A stretch of 55,438 bases of DNA, taken from Salibacterium salarium. GTDB lineage: Bacteria > Bacillota > Bacilli > Bacillales > Marinococcaceae. The position numbers were made by a program, and so were the translations under genes. Below, in pieces: positions 8,258 through 19,874 of the stretch (positions are counted from its first letter, which is position 1; each line of letters begins with the position of its first letter). The notes under the pieces are model-generated. The model had not been told where the DNA came from, ran no database searches, and saw nothing but the letters and a program-made list of their open reading frames with translations. The stretch spans positions 1-55,438 of the forward strand of contig NZ_JAUSUM010000006.1 in assembly GCF_030813635.1 (NCBI RefSeq), given 5' to 3'.

Positions 8258-8576
8258 GAGAAGGAAACGGATAAAACATGATATTTTTTCTGATGAAGGG
8301 ATAAGTAAAGGGGAAAACTGTCACAGAGAGCCGGAGGGTAGCTGGAAACCGGTACAGGGAAGAACTCTTGAATATGGTCCCGGGAGGAATTCTTTTCGAG
8401 CCGTTCGTTGTAAGGGAAGAACGTATTTCTGCGTTAAAGAGGACGTTGATTCACTTTCCCCTGTAAAGGAAATAGTGAATGAACGCGCTAAGCTCCATTA
8501 TTGTAAAAAATGGAGAAATTTGGGTGGTACCACGTGAGTCAGGCTCTCGTCCCTTTCGAGGACGGGAGTCTTTTTT
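8258..8576 (+). promoter_or_regulatory. T-box riboswitch, methionine specifier, upstream of metS
   Basis: The invariant T-box TGGGTGGTACCACG is at 8521-8534. Upstream are an AGAGAG element (near 8325), the ACCGG stem-I motif and a probable specifier GAATATGG whose ATG is at 8374-8376, fitting tRNA-Met. A stem-III-like hairpin CTCCATT/AATGGAG is near 8492-8514. Uncharged tRNA-Met would favour the antiterminator and let metS be transcribed. The downstream gene agrees with the specifier. Confidence 0.92.
8542..8576 (+). terminator. T-box terminator hairpin
   Basis: GGCTCTCGTCC pairs with GGACGGGAGTC and is followed by six Ts. It is the conditional terminator of the metS riboswitch. Confidence 0.88.
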
Positions 8577-8599
8577 GTGAGGTAAGAAAGTATAAAATG

Positions 8600-8730
8600 T
8601 GGCGTTTTTGGGATCCAGCTTCAGCGCCCAGCCGCTCGGGGTTTCTTCCCGTGCGACTCCGGGCAGCAGGCTGCCCTTCGCGCCCGGTCCAGAACCTGTC
8701 GCGGCTCCCCAGGGCGCTTGCGCTTTTCTT
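8600..8730 (+). repeat. GC-rich intergenic repeat, copy 1
   Basis: A GC-rich block between the T-box and metS. It starts TGGCGTTTTTGGGATC, then CAGCTTCAGCGCCCAG, has CAGAACCTGTCGCGG in the middle and ends CAGGGCGCTTGCGC. A second copy with the same landmarks lies at 28532-28730. The ends CAGCGCCC and GGGCGCTTG can pair. Similar CAGCGCC...GGCGCTTGCGC elements are, to my knowledge, widespread between genes in Bacillaceae. The metS Shine-Dalgarno follows it directly. Confidence 0.75.
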
Positions 8731-8751
8731 ATGAATAAAAAAGGAGGATGA

Positions 8752-10746
<1,995 letters not shown>

Positions 10747-10759
10747 TATATTTTGGAGA

Positions 10760-10803
10760 GTCTGGCCTGAAAGTTATATGAACTTTTAGGTCAGCCTTTA
10801 TTT
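10760..10803 (+). terminator. terminator after metS
   Basis: GGCCTGAAAGTT and AACTTTTAGGTCAGCC form a stem around ATATG, followed by TTTATTTT. Confidence 0.75.
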
Positions 10804-10837
10804 TCTCTAAAATTGATAGAAAAGGTGGAATGTCACT

Positions 10838-11605
10838 ATGTTATTTGATACGCATGTACATTTAAATATTGATTCATTTGAAGAGGATTTAGAAGAAACG
10901 ATTGCACGAGCGCAAGAAGCGGGTGTGGAATCGATGAATGTTGTGGGATTTGATCATGAAACAATAAAAAAAGCAATGCAGTTGGTGGAGGACTATGACT
11001 TTCTATATGCGTCGATAGGTTGGCATCCTGTAGATGCTGTGGATATGACGGATAATGACTTAAAATGGATAGAAGAACTTTCTGCTCATCCAAAAGTTGT
11101 AGCAATTGGCGAAACAGGACTTGATTATCATTGGGACAAGTCTCCAAAAGAAGTACAAAAAGAAGCATTTCGCAAACAAATTCATTTGGCGAAGAAGGTA
11201 AATCTTCCTATTATCATTCATGATCGGGAAGCTCATCAAGATATTGTAGATATTTTAAAAGAAGAGAATGCTTCAGAAACGGGTGGAATCATGCACTGTT
11301 TTGGAGGAGACATGGAGATCGCTAGACAGTGCCTTGATATGAATTTTCACATTTCATTTGGAGGCCCCGTTACGTTTAAAAATGCAAAACTCCCAAAAGA
11401 AGTAGCCAAAGAAATTCCAATGGATCGATTGTTGGTAGAAACAGATTGTCCGTTTCTCGCCCCACATCCTAATCGAGGAAAAAGAAACGAGCCTGCTTAT
11501 GTAAAACTGGTGGCTGAAAAAGTGGCAGAGCTAAAAGAAATGTCGCTCGAAGAACTTGCTGAACAGACAACCAGAAACGCAAAAAAACTTTTCCATATAA
11601 GTTGA
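10838..11605 (+). CDS. yabD: TatD-family metal-dependent DNase (YabD)
   Basis: A 255-residue TIM-barrel hydrolase. The metal site begins with DTHVHL near the N-terminus; GETGLDYHW, IIIHDREAHQD, GIMHCFGG and VETDCPFLAP supply further metal ligands. TatD proteins are 3'-5' DNases or deoxyribonucleases; the exact substrate here is unknown. GAAAAGGTGGAATGTCACT precedes ATG 10838. It lies between metS and yabE as in B. subtilis. Confidence 0.93.
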   Translation: MLFDTHVHLNIDSFEEDLEETIARAQEAGVESMNVVGFDHETIKKAMQLVEDYDFLYASIGWHPVDAVDMTDNDLKWIEELSAHPKVVAIGETGLDYHWDKSPKEVQKEAFRKQIHLAKKVNLPIIIHDREAHQDIVDILKEENASETGGIMHCFGGDMEIARQCLDMNFHISFGGPVTFKNAKLPKEVAKEIPMDRLLVETDCPFLAPHPNRGKRNEPAYVKLVAEKVAELKEMSLEELAEQTTRNAKKLFHIS

Positions 11606-11769
11606 CGGGATTCTCTGTAATTTTTTATCTAACCGTGTCGTTGCAACGGTTCTTTCGAATATCTTCTATACATCTCAACCTTTTCATAACATTCGTTGTC
11701 GATGGAATGGTGTTTTCTTTTTGCCGTTTTTCTTAAATAATAGAAGACAATGGCATTAAAATGAATTGG

Positions 11770-11798
11770 TTGACAAGGAAGGAGGAAGTGTCTATAAT
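11770..11798 (+). promoter_or_regulatory. sigma-A promoter of yabE
   Basis: TTGACA (11770-11775) and TATAAT (11793-11798), both perfect, with 17 bp between, 28 bases upstream of the start codon. Confidence 0.85.
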
Positions 11799-11825
11799 TT
11801 CTTGCTTGTAGAGGAGGATTAGATT

Positions 11826-13037
11826 ATGGTTTCTAAATGGAATGATCTTTTTTCGGGTTTAAAGCCGGGAAAAAGCATGATTCTGGTCTTTTCCGTACTT
11901 CTTCTAACAGCGGCTGGTCTTTTCTATGCTGTCTACGAAACGACTAAAGCCACTGTAACGATTGAAATCGATGAAGAAGAGAAAGTCACCGTTGCAACAC
12001 ATGCTAAAACGGTAGATGAATTACTGAAAGAACAGAATTTTAACGTAGCAGAAGAGGATGAATTAAGCTCTTCTTTGCAAGAACCCATTGTCGGAAATAT
12101 GAAGCTTGAGTGGAACAAGGCCAAACAAATAACGGTCTCCGAAGACGGGGAAGAACAAGACATTTGGACCACAGCTGCGACAGTGGAGGAAGTAATGGAC
12201 AACCAGGACATCAAAGTTAGCAATCATGACTATATAAATAAAGAACTTGATGAATCAATTGAAGAAGGAATGCATGTGACTTATGAATCTGCTTTTCCTG
12301 TTACTGTGAAGGATGAGGATGGGGCAGAAGAAGTGATGACAACTTCAGCAAGTGTCTATGATTTACTGGAAGATGCTGATCGAGAGCTTGATGGGAACGA
12401 TCGTGTTGAACCAGGAAAGGAAAAAATGATTACCGATGAAACGGAGATTCAAATTATTCGTGTCGAAGAGGTGACGGATGTCGTAGAAGAAGAAGTGGAC
12501 TATGCGACAGTTACCCGCCGTGATGATTCCCTTGCTCAAGGTGCTGAAGAAGTAGTAGAAGACGGGGAAAAAGGTAAGGTTGAAAAGAAATACAACGTCG
12601 TTCTTGAAAATGGGGAAGAAGTATCCCGTGAACTTATAGACGAAACAGAAGTCAAAGAGAGTCGAGATCAAGTAGTGGCTGTTGGTCCAAGCGAACAAAC
12701 AGCAACGGTTTCTCGTGGAGAAAGTCCGGGAGCAGCTGGTTCGAATGGAAGGACGATTTCAATGCATGCCACAGCCTACACGGCAGATTGCACAGGATGT
12801 TCTGGCGTGACAGCTACGGGGGTTAATTTAAATAACAGCCCCAATGCAAAAGTTGTAGCGGTTGATCCATCTGTCATTCCACTTGGTTCTAGAGTGTATG
12901 TGGAAGGTTATGGAGAAGCCACTGCCGCTGATACAGGCGGCGCTATAAATGGCAATAGAATTGATTTACATGTTTCATCAAAAGCGGAAGCGAACCGTTT
13001 TGGAAGACAAACCGTCGAAGTTACTGTATTGGAATAA
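11826..13037 (+). CDS. yabE: Cell-wall-associated 3D-domain protein YabE
   Basis: A 403-residue exported protein. An N-terminal membrane segment spans about residues 17-37. Three DUF348 repeats follow (about 42-85, 97-140 and 155-200), then a G5 domain (about 205-285), a short linker, and a C-terminal 3D domain (about 310-403) with the Asp triad in AVDPSVIPLG, AADTGGAI and RIDLH. The architecture is that of YabE/RpfB-like proteins with a predicted lytic activity on peptidoglycan. The body is very acidic. GTAGAGGAGG precedes ATG 11826. Confidence 0.92.
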   Translation: MVSKWNDLFSGLKPGKSMILVFSVLLLTAAGLFYAVYETTKATVTIEIDEEEKVTVATHAKTVDELLKEQNFNVAEEDELSSSLQEPIVGNMKLEWNKAKQITVSEDGEEQDIWTTAATVEEVMDNQDIKVSNHDYINKELDESIEEGMHVTYESAFPVTVKDEDGAEEVMTTSASVYDLLEDADRELDGNDRVEPGKEKMITDETEIQIIRVEEVTDVVEEEVDYATVTRRDDSLAQGAEEVVEDGEKGKVEKKYNVVLENGEEVSRELIDETEVKESRDQVVAVGPSEQTATVSRGESPGAAGSNGRTISMHATAYTADCTGCSGVTATGVNLNNSPNAKVVAVDPSVIPLGSRVYVEGYGEATAADTGGAINGNRIDLHVSSKAEANRFGRQTVEVTVLE

Positions 13038-13053
13038 TATATATTTAATAATG

Positions 13054-13103
13054 AAGGGTGTGAATGCGGCGTTTACGAACCAACCGTATTCCACCCCTTT
13101 TCT
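13054..13103 (+). terminator. terminator after yabE
   Basis: GGGTGTGAATGCGG pairs with CCGTATTCCACCCC around a 15-base loop, followed by CTTTTCTTT. Confidence 0.75.
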
Positions 13104-13181
13104 TTATCATAGGAAAAGTAGTATAATAATGCGAGCTAAGAATGAAGATACATGGTTTGGTCGGGGAGGCCATTGATTCCT

Positions 13182-14625
<1,444 letters not shown>

Positions 14626-14632
14626 TCACCGA

Positions 14633-14664
14633 GAAAACTGTCACAGTAATGTGGCAGTTTTTTA
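14633..14664 (+). terminator. terminator after ksgA
   Basis: AAAACTGTCAC and GTGGCAGTTTTTT pair around AGTAAT, ending in a T run. Confidence 0.85.
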
Positions 14665-15042
14665 AATGTTGGCGTCCGCCGCTCGTAGGCCCACACGAGT
14701 GCCTTGCCGGATGTAGGTAAGTTTAGTGTTGTGCCGGAACGTCCCGTCTGTAGTGGATGCAAAATGAAGAGCGTGATTTGAATGGCGCGCGGCGGTTCGC
14801 TAGCAGAAGAGTAGAGAAGCAGCATGGACATTTAATCCGTTATTCGCATAAAAACCTTGCGATCTGCCCAATGAAACCGTCCGTCCACTACCGAATAAGA
14901 GAAGAGATCAAATATTCGTTATAAGAGGTTGTCGCAAGAAAAATCATTAAGCACCCACCTACAGCGTAAGCCATTCAGCAACTATCTAAGATTAAAAAGG
15001 ATTCCTTGGGCACACTTCTTTTTTTAAAGAATAGGCTGACGA
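14665..15042. other. non-coding gap between ksgA and yabG
   Basis: About 380 bases with no supportable gene. The first half is GC-rich and begins TGTTGGCGTCCGCCGCTCG, which recalls the ends of the GC-rich repeat at 8600 but is too diverged to call. A fifth copy of the GGACATT repeat unit is at 14826-14845. The sporulation promoter expected for yabG was not identified with confidence. Confidence 0.5.
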
Positions 15043-15060
15043 ATGAAGGGGGAGAAGGAC

Positions 15061-15948
15061 GTGGAATTAAAAGTTGGAGACCTTGTCACTCGATACTCCT
15101 ATGATGGTGATATCGTTTTTCGGATTACGTCTATGAACCAAGGGACAGCAGAGTTAGCAGGAGAAGAACTTCGTTTAGCGGCGGATGCCCCATTAGATGA
15201 CCTAAAGAAAGTGGAAGAAGAAGAACGAAAATCACATGAAAAAGACTTTAGGGAAAAACAAGAACGAAGTTATCGCCTATTTAGACAAGAGGCTCGTTTA
15301 ATGAAAGAGCGCAATAATCACGAGGCGTCAGAAGGGTATAAAGAAGACGCCTCTTACTTTGAGATGCGAGGCCGTGTTCTTCATTTAGATGGAGATGCGT
15401 ACTACCTGTCAAAATGCACAACCTTATACGAGCGTCTTGGTATTCCCGTGTATGGTGTACACATACCAGAAAAGGAAATGCCAAATCAAGTATCCTCTCT
15501 TATCGAAATGGTTCGTCCTGATATTCTTGTCATTACCGGTCATGATGCTTTTGTTCGAACAAGAGGTCAGGAAAATGAAATAAAATCGTATAAACATTCT
15601 AAAGTGTTTGGGCAAACAGTTCGAGAGGCCAGAAAAGTAGTTCCGCAACTCGATCAACTTATCATTTTTGCAGGAGCATGTCAGTCTTATTTTGAATGGC
15701 TTGTTAAAGCAGGCTCTAATTTTGCAAGTTCTCCAGAGCGTGTCAATATTCACGCACTTGATCCCGTTTATATTGCCGCCAAAATAAGTTTAACTCCCTT
15801 TATGGACAGAATTAATGTCGTGCAGTTGATTCGTCATACATTGACCGGAAAAGAAGGATTGGGTGGATTAGAAACGAAAGGTGTGCTGCGTATAGGATCA
15901 CCTTGGAAAGAAGACAATCTTTCTAACGGAAAAGGTATAGATGACTGA
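15061..15948 (+). CDS. yabG: Sporulation-specific protease YabG
   Basis: A 295-residue protein matching YabG throughout (VLHLDGD, VYGVHIPEKEMP, DILVITGHDA, FAGACQS, FASSPERVNIHALDPVYIAAKI). YabG is a mother-cell cysteine protease that trims spore coat proteins and prepares them for Tgl cross-linking. GTG 15061 is chosen: GGGGGAG at 15048-15054 is six bases upstream, and the product begins like B. subtilis YabG. The in-frame ATG at 15043 has no ribosome site. It is monocistronic, with its own terminator. Confidence 0.94.
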   Translation: MELKVGDLVTRYSYDGDIVFRITSMNQGTAELAGEELRLAADAPLDDLKKVEEEERKSHEKDFREKQERSYRLFRQEARLMKERNNHEASEGYKEDASYFEMRGRVLHLDGDAYYLSKCTTLYERLGIPVYGVHIPEKEMPNQVSSLIEMVRPDILVITGHDAFVRTRGQENEIKSYKHSKVFGQTVREARKVVPQLDQLIIFAGACQSYFEWLVKAGSNFASSPERVNIHALDPVYIAAKISLTPFMDRINVVQLIRHTLTGKEGLGGLETKGVLRIGSPWKEDNLSNGKGIDD

Positions 15949-15966
15949 TAAAGGAAGTCTTTTTTC

Positions 15967-16014
15967 AAAATACTCCCGAACGAAAGAATAACCATTTCAT
16001 TCGGGAGTATTTCT
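15967..16014 (+). terminator. terminator after yabG
   Basis: AAATACTCCCGAACGAAA and TTTCATTCGGGAGTATTT form a stem of about 17 bp, followed by CTT. Confidence 0.85.
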
Positions 16015-16118
16015 TATCTATCCAATAATTTAACATGGAAGAATAAAATAGAAATGTAAAGCGTATACTAACAAAAGGATGAGAAAAAATTACTTTTAAA
16101 GGATTTAAGATTTTAAGG

Positions 16119-16148
16119 TTGACAAGGAAAGCGATTAATTGGTAAAAT
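16119..16148 (+). promoter_or_regulatory. upstream veg promoter
   Basis: TTGACA (16119-16124) and TAAAAT (16143-16148) with 18 bp between. Confidence 0.55.
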
Positions 16149-16159
16149 TAAAAATTTAT

Positions 16160-16188
16160 TTGACAAAGGGGCGGGGTATTGGTATAAT
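16160..16188 (+). promoter_or_regulatory. main veg promoter
   Basis: TTGACA (16160-16165) and TATAAT (16183-16188), both perfect, 17 bp apart, inside AT-rich DNA. The B. subtilis veg promoter is known as one of the strongest sigma-A promoters. Confidence 0.9.
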
Positions 16189-16216
16189 AAATTAAGAGTG
16201 AGGTGGGTCTGAAATC

Positions 16217-16471
16217 ATGGGAAAAACGCTAATAGAGATTAAAGAATCGTTGGACGCTAACATTGGAAAGCAAGTAACGGTCGTTGCGAACGGTGGACGA
16301 AAAAAAACAATCGAACGATCCGGTTTGCTTGAAGAAACATATCCATCTGTTTTTATTGTGAAATTAGACAAGGACAAGCATTCTGTAGAACGTATGTCTT
16401 ATAGTTATACCGATGTGCTCACCAAGACTATTCAGTTAACGATGCTTGGAGAAGAAGAACTGCAAGCGTAA
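16217..16471 (+). CDS. veg: Veg protein (biofilm/sporulation-linked, DUF1021)
   Basis: An 84-residue protein beginning [18 protein letters not shown], with the conserved [27 protein letters not shown] core. Veg is short and very highly transcribed; in B. subtilis it stimulates biofilm genes, apparently by opposing SinR. ATG 16217 follows GAGGTGGGT. Two tandem sigma-A promoters lie upstream and a terminator downstream, so it is a single-gene unit between yabG and sspF. Confidence 0.95.
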   Translation: MGKTLIEIKESLDANIGKQVTVVANGGRKKTIERSGLLEETYPSVFIVKLDKDKHSVERMSYSYTDVLTKTIQLTMLGEEELQA

Positions 16472-16505
16472 TAATAATGGAAAATTGTGTGTGAAACGGT
16501 GTAAA

Positions 16506-16541
16506 TTAGCCTTCTTTTTTTTACAGTAGAAGGCTATATTT
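16506..16541 (+). terminator. terminator after veg
   Basis: TAGCCTTCT pairs with AGAAGGCTA across a T-rich loop, followed by TATTTAT. The T tract is modest. Confidence 0.6.
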
Positions 16542-16562
16542 ATGCCGTTTTTACTTATACTA
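16533..16562 (+). promoter_or_regulatory. candidate sigma-G promoter of sspF
   Basis: GCTATA (16533-16538) and TATACTA (16556-16562) are 17 bp apart, near the sigma-G pattern TGAATA / CATACTA. The -35 overlaps the veg terminator stem. sspF is a sigma-G gene in B. subtilis. Confidence 0.45.
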
Positions 16563-16614
16563 TACCTATGCCTGTGGTGTTATGTTTATTTTTTCTATTA
16601 AGGGGATGGATGCG

Positions 16615-16794
16615 ATGAGCCGAAGACGCGGCATGATGTCTGATCAGTTAAAAGAAGAAATTGCAAGAGAATTAGGCTTCTATGATACCGTGCAAAGTGA
16701 GGGATGGGGCGGCATAAAATCCCGTGATGCGGGTAATATGGTGAAACAAGCCGTCCAAATGGCTGAAAAAAGCATGTCTGAAGATAAAAAATAA
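16615..16794 (+). CDS. sspF: Small acid-soluble spore protein, alpha/beta-type-like SspF
   Basis: A 59-residue protein ([20 protein letters not shown]), aligned along its whole length with B. subtilis SspF (61). The second half carries [17 protein letters not shown], a SASP-type helix. It is a forespore DNA-associated protein. The frame is open upstream to 16582, but AAGGGG spaced before ATG 16615 and the family start decide for 16615. It is monocistronic, with a strong terminator. Confidence 0.92.
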   Translation: MSRRRGMMSDQLKEEIARELGFYDTVQSEGWGGIKSRDAGNMVKQAVQMAEKSMSEDKK

Positions 16795-16807
16795 TAAGCC
16801 GCAGGTA

Positions 16808-16848
16808 TTGGTGCTCCGGGGATTCTATTTTCCGGAGCACCGTTTTGT
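16808..16848 (+). terminator. terminator after sspF
   Basis: GGTGCTCCGG and CCGGAGCACC form a perfect 10-bp stem followed by GTTTTG. Confidence 0.85.
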
Positions 16849-16882
16849 ATAAAAGCATGACAGACGCCCTCTCAGGAAATTA

Positions 16883-16918
16883 CTGTACACACTTTGCTTT
16901 TTAAACTAAAATGTACAG
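16883..16918. repeat. inverted repeat CTGTACA-N22-TGTACAG upstream of ispE
   Basis: CTGTACA at 16883-16889 and TGTACAG at 16912-16918 are exact inverse copies; each contains the palindrome TGTACA. They flank a TTGC/AAACTAAAAT region in the gap before ispE. A regulator cannot be named. Confidence 0.5.
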
Positions 16919-16980
16919 AGGTAATAACGTGAATGGTGAACGCACTGTGGTTGATGCGTCAAAGAGAAGGAGAATGAAAG

Positions 16981-17844
16981 GTGAAACGATCCGTAAATGC
17001 CCCTGCAAAAATAAATTTGTCTTTAGATGTCCTAGGAAAAAGAGATGATGGATATCATGAAGTGAAAATGGTAATGACTCAGGTAGATTTATCTGACCGT
17101 TTGGATTTGCAACGAAGAGGAGATGGGCTGATAAAGGTAGAAATGTCAGAAGGTTTTTTGCCTGCTGACCAGCGTAATCTTGCGTATCAGGCTGCCGCTT
17201 TATTAAAACACCGTTTTTCTGTAACGTGGGGTGTTTCTATTTACATATATAAGAATATACCTGTAGCAGCTGGATTAGCCGGAGGAAGCAGTGATGCGGC
17301 AGCTGCGCTGAAAGGCTTGAATGATTTATGGGAATTGGGGCTTTCCATGGATGAGTTAGCAGTGTTAGGGGCAGAACTTGGTTCAGATGTTCCGTTTTGT
17401 GTTTATGGTGGAACTGCATTAGCGACAGGTAGAGGAGAGTTTATTGAACAGATTCCCTCTCCTCCGCCATGCTGGGTGATTTTAGCAAAACCCCCTGTTG
17501 GAGTGTCGACAGGAGATGTTTATAAAAAATTAAAAATCAATGAAAACCAAACGTCTCATTCCGATTTAATGGTAGAGGCGATTTATCACAACGACTACGC
17601 CCATATATGTCGTTCTCTCTATAATGCGCTCGAACAGGTGACGTTATCGATACATCCTGAGATAAGTCGTATAAAAGAAAGAATGAGGGATTCAGGGGCA
17701 GATGCGGCGATGATGAGCGGAAGCGGTCCGACTGTTTTTGGGTTAATAAAAAAAGAAGCGAAACTGAACCGTGTGTACAATGCCTTGCGGGGGTTTTGTG
17801 ATCAAGTGTATGCCGTTCGTTTAATAAGCGAGAAGGAAGCTTGA
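16981..17844 (+). CDS. ispE: 4-diphosphocytidyl-2-C-methyl-D-erythritol kinase
   Basis: A 287-residue GHMP kinase of the MEP isoprenoid pathway, phosphorylating CDP-methylerythritol. Motifs are the N-terminal [21 protein letters not shown], the ATP loop [17 protein letters not shown] and the C-terminal [11 protein letters not shown]. The start is GTG 16981 with GAGAAGGAGAA upstream. It is followed by purR with 60 bases between, where the purR promoter starts inside the ispE stop. Confidence 0.96.
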   Translation: MKRSVNAPAKINLSLDVLGKRDDGYHEVKMVMTQVDLSDRLDLQRRGDGLIKVEMSEGFLPADQRNLAYQAAALLKHRFSVTWGVSIYIYKNIPVAAGLAGGSSDAAAALKGLNDLWELGLSMDELAVLGAELGSDVPFCVYGGTALATGRGEFIEQIPSPPPCWVILAKPPVGVSTGDVYKKLKINENQTSHSDLMVEAIYHNDYAHICRSLYNALEQVTLSIHPEISRIKERMRDSGADAAMMSGSGPTVFGLIKKEAKLNRVYNALRGFCDQVYAVRLISEKEA

Positions 17845-17870
17845 TAAAATCCGTATAAAGATGATATATT
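17841..17870 (+). promoter_or_regulatory. purR promoter
   Basis: TTGATA (17841-17846) and an extended TGA-TATATT (17865-17870) are 18 bp apart. The -35 covers the ispE stop codon. The predicted start is near 17877. Confidence 0.6.
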
Positions 17871-17877
17871 TCAATTA

Positions 17878-17890
17878 TAATATTCGGTTT
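17878..17890 (-). promoter_or_regulatory. PurBox-like operator at the purR start
   Basis: The minus strand reads AAAACCGAATATT, close to the PurBox consensus AAAACCGAACAAT, directly at the predicted transcription start. A second, degraded half may be AAAATCCGTATAA near 17847. PurR represses its own gene in B. subtilis. Confidence 0.55.
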
Positions 17891-17904
17891 TTATGGAGGT
17901 TTTC

Positions 17905-18747
17905 ATGAAGAAATTAAAACGGAGCGGCAGGCTCGTTGATATGACATACTATTTGTTGCAACACCCGCACCAACTTGTTTCACTTAGATATTTTTCAGAG
18001 AGGTATCAGTCTGCAAAGTCTTCTATCAGCGAGGACCTGACGATAGTGAAAGAAATTTTTGAATCACAAGGCTTTGGTTCCTTACTAACCATTGCAGGAG
18101 CAAGCGGTGGCGTGAAATATATTCCGACAGTAAATATAGAGGAAGGGACAGAGCTTGTTCACTCTTTATGTGAGATGCTTGAAGATAGTGAACGTTTGCT
18201 TCCTGGCGGCTACCTGTATATGATGGATATTCTCGGAAAGCCGCAGCTTATGAATGATATAGGCCGTCTGTTTGCAGCGGCATATGCTGATCAACATATA
18301 GATGCAGTGATGACAGTAGCTATGAAAGGGATTCCGTTAGCTTATGCGATCGGTTCTTATTTAGATGTACCTGTAAGTATTGTCCGCAGAGATCACCGTG
18401 TCACTGAAGGTTCGATGGTAAGTATTAATTATGTGTCGGGTTCAGCAAAGCGGATTCAGACGATGTCTTTAGCAAGAAGAAGTTTAAAAGAAGGCTCCAA
18501 TGTACTTATTGTCGATGATTTTATGAAAGCCGGAGGCACTGCACGAGGTATGATGGACCTATTGGGGGAATTTAACGCTAATGTTGTCGGCATCGGCGTC
18601 TTAGTAGAAGCAGAAGATGTAGAAGAGCGTTTAGTTGATGATTACATATCAATAGCTCGTTTGGAAAAAGTAAATGAAAAAGAAAAACAAGTAAAGACTG
18701 TTCCAGGTAACTTTTTAGACAAATTAAAAGAGGTGAAAGCAGAATGA
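17905..18747 (+). CDS. purR: Purine operon repressor PurR
   Basis: A 280-residue repressor. The N-terminal winged helix (about residues 1-70, with [13 protein letters not shown] and [15 protein letters not shown]) is fused to a phosphoribosyltransferase-like domain with the PRPP motif [18 protein letters not shown] acts as the inducer. ATG 17905 is chosen because the in-frame ATG at 17893 overlaps the Shine-Dalgarno TGGAGGT. It shares ATGA with ridA. A PurBox-like site sits at its own promoter. Confidence 0.96.
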   Translation: MKKLKRSGRLVDMTYYLLQHPHQLVSLRYFSERYQSAKSSISEDLTIVKEIFESQGFGSLLTIAGASGGVKYIPTVNIEEGTELVHSLCEMLEDSERLLPGGYLYMMDILGKPQLMNDIGRLFAAAYADQHIDAVMTVAMKGIPLAYAIGSYLDVPVSIVRRDHRVTEGSMVSINYVSGSAKRIQTMSLARRSLKEGSNVLIVDDFMKAGGTARGMMDLLGEFNANVVGIGVLVEAEDVEERLVDDYISIARLEKVNEKEKQVKTVPGNFLDKLKEVKAE

Positions 18748-19118
18748 AAACAATATATACGCCAAATGCACCAGCTGCCATAGGCCCTTACTCTCAAGGA
18801 ATAATTGTGAATAATATTTTTTACAGTTCCGGACAAATTCCTTTAACACCAGAAGGAGAAATGGTGGAAGGGGATGTTCGTGAACAAACGCACCAAGTGT
18901 TTCAAAATGTAAAAGCCATTTTAGCAGAAGCTGGTTCTTCACTAGAATCAGTTATTAAAGCAACGGTATTTATAAAGAATATGGATGAATTCCCTGTCAT
19001 TAACGAAATATACGGCGAATACTTTGATGAACATCAACCGGCCCGGTCTTGCGTGGAAGTGGCAAAGTTACCGAAAAACGCTTTGGTAGAAATCGAGGTT
19101 ATTGCTCTCGTAAAATAA
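18744..19118 (+). CDS. ridA: Enamine/imine deaminase RidA (YabJ)
   Basis: A 124-residue YjgF/YER057c/UK114 family protein. Signature elements are [20 protein letters not shown] and the C-terminal [20 protein letters not shown] with the catalytic arginine. RidA hydrolyses reactive enamines released by PLP enzymes; in B. subtilis yabJ is also needed for purR-dependent control. It overlaps the purR stop by four bases. A terminator follows. Confidence 0.96.
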   Translation: MKTIYTPNAPAAIGPYSQGIIVNNIFYSSGQIPLTPEGEMVEGDVREQTHQVFQNVKAILAEAGSSLESVIKATVFIKNMDEFPVINEIYGEYFDEHQPARSCVEVAKLPKNALVEIEVIALVK

Positions 19119-19129
19119 TTTCCGTTTTT

Positions 19130-19156
19130 CCGCCTATGATAGATAGGCGGTTTTTA
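19130..19156 (+). terminator. terminator after ridA
   Basis: CCGCCTA and TAGGCGG pair around TGATAGA, followed by five Ts. Confidence 0.85.
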
Positions 19157-19284
19157 ATAGGAAATATGAAGATCCCTGATTAGCTGTGATGTATCCTGTA
19201 GAAAGCCTTTTTGTACAATAATTACTTAGAAAATGACTGTTGTCCTAATTAATTACAAAATTTTAAACTTTTTTTATTATTTTA

Positions 19285-19312
19285 GAAGGAAAAGCTATTC
19301 CTTTTGTTGAAT
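19285..19312 (+). promoter_or_regulatory. sigma-H promoter of spoVG
   Basis: AGGAAAA (19287-19293) and GAAT (19309-19312, in GTTGAAT) fit the sigma-H consensus RnAGGAwWW-N11/12-RnnGAAT with 12 bp spacing. A strongly AT-rich block at 19245-19283 precedes it, as at B. subtilis spoVG where AbrB binds. Confidence 0.85.
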
Positions 19313-19355
19313 AGTATGTCAGAAGTATTTTTAATTGGAAAAAGGTGGTGAAAGA

Positions 19356-19649
19356 ATGCAGGTAACAGACGTAAGGCTTCGTCGGGTTAATACGGAAGGG
19401 CGTATGCGAGCCATTGCATCTATAACGATTGATGGTGAGTTTGTTGTCCACGATATTCGTGTGATTGATGGTAATAATGGTTTATTTGTAGCTATGCCTA
19501 GTAAACGTACACCTGATGGTGAGTTCAGAGACATCGCCCACCCAATCTCGTCACATACACGTGAGAAAATTCAATCGGCTGTTTTAGGTGAGTACAAACG
19601 TCAGGGCGAGTTTGATAAACCTGAATATGAAGAGGCTGGTGCTTCTTAA
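19356..19649 (+). CDS. spoVG: SpoVG, RNA/DNA-binding sporulation regulator
   Basis: A 97-residue protein that matches B. subtilis SpoVG (97) nearly identically in the core: [34 protein letters not shown] and [15 protein letters not shown]. It affects septation, cortex formation and, in other Firmicutes, virulence and capsule genes. The ATG at 19356 with AAAGGTGGTGAAAG upstream is used instead of the TTG at 19335. Sigma-H control is readable from the promoter, and repression by AbrB is likely. Confidence 0.97.
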   Translation: MQVTDVRLRRVNTEGRMRAIASITIDGEFVVHDIRVIDGNNGLFVAMPSKRTPDGEFRDIAHPISSHTREKIQSAVLGEYKRQGEFDKPEYEEAGAS

Positions 19650-19708
19650 TTTTAGCGAATGGATGAGTGCACAGTTTTTCTATGTTTATCGGCTATTATA
19701 CTTATGTC

Positions 19709-19747
19709 ATCAGGCGGTCTTTTATGTTATGCGACCGCCTGATTTTT
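19709..19747 (+). terminator. terminator after spoVG
   Basis: TCAGGCGGTC and GACCGCCTGA pair around a 13-base loop, followed by TTTTTG. Confidence 0.85.
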
Positions 19748-19874
19748 GTGTCTTTTATAGGAGTATAATGGTATTCTAAGTATAAACATGTGAGAATATG
19801 TTGTCTTTCCTTGAAATAAAAAGGGTTTTAGGATATATTCGTAAGGGAAAAAACGGATAGTTGGAGGATGAGTA

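Noticed and set aside
8088-8537. Plus-strand open frame of 149 codons upstream of metS
   Set aside because: It runs through the abrB/metS control region and the T-box, has no ribosome site and resembles no protein family.
14665-15042. Third copy of the GC-rich repeat in the ksgA-yabG gap
   Set aside because: Only the first bases (TTGGCGTCCGCCGCTCG) resemble it; the inner CAGAACCTG block and the GGGCGCTTGCG end are absent.
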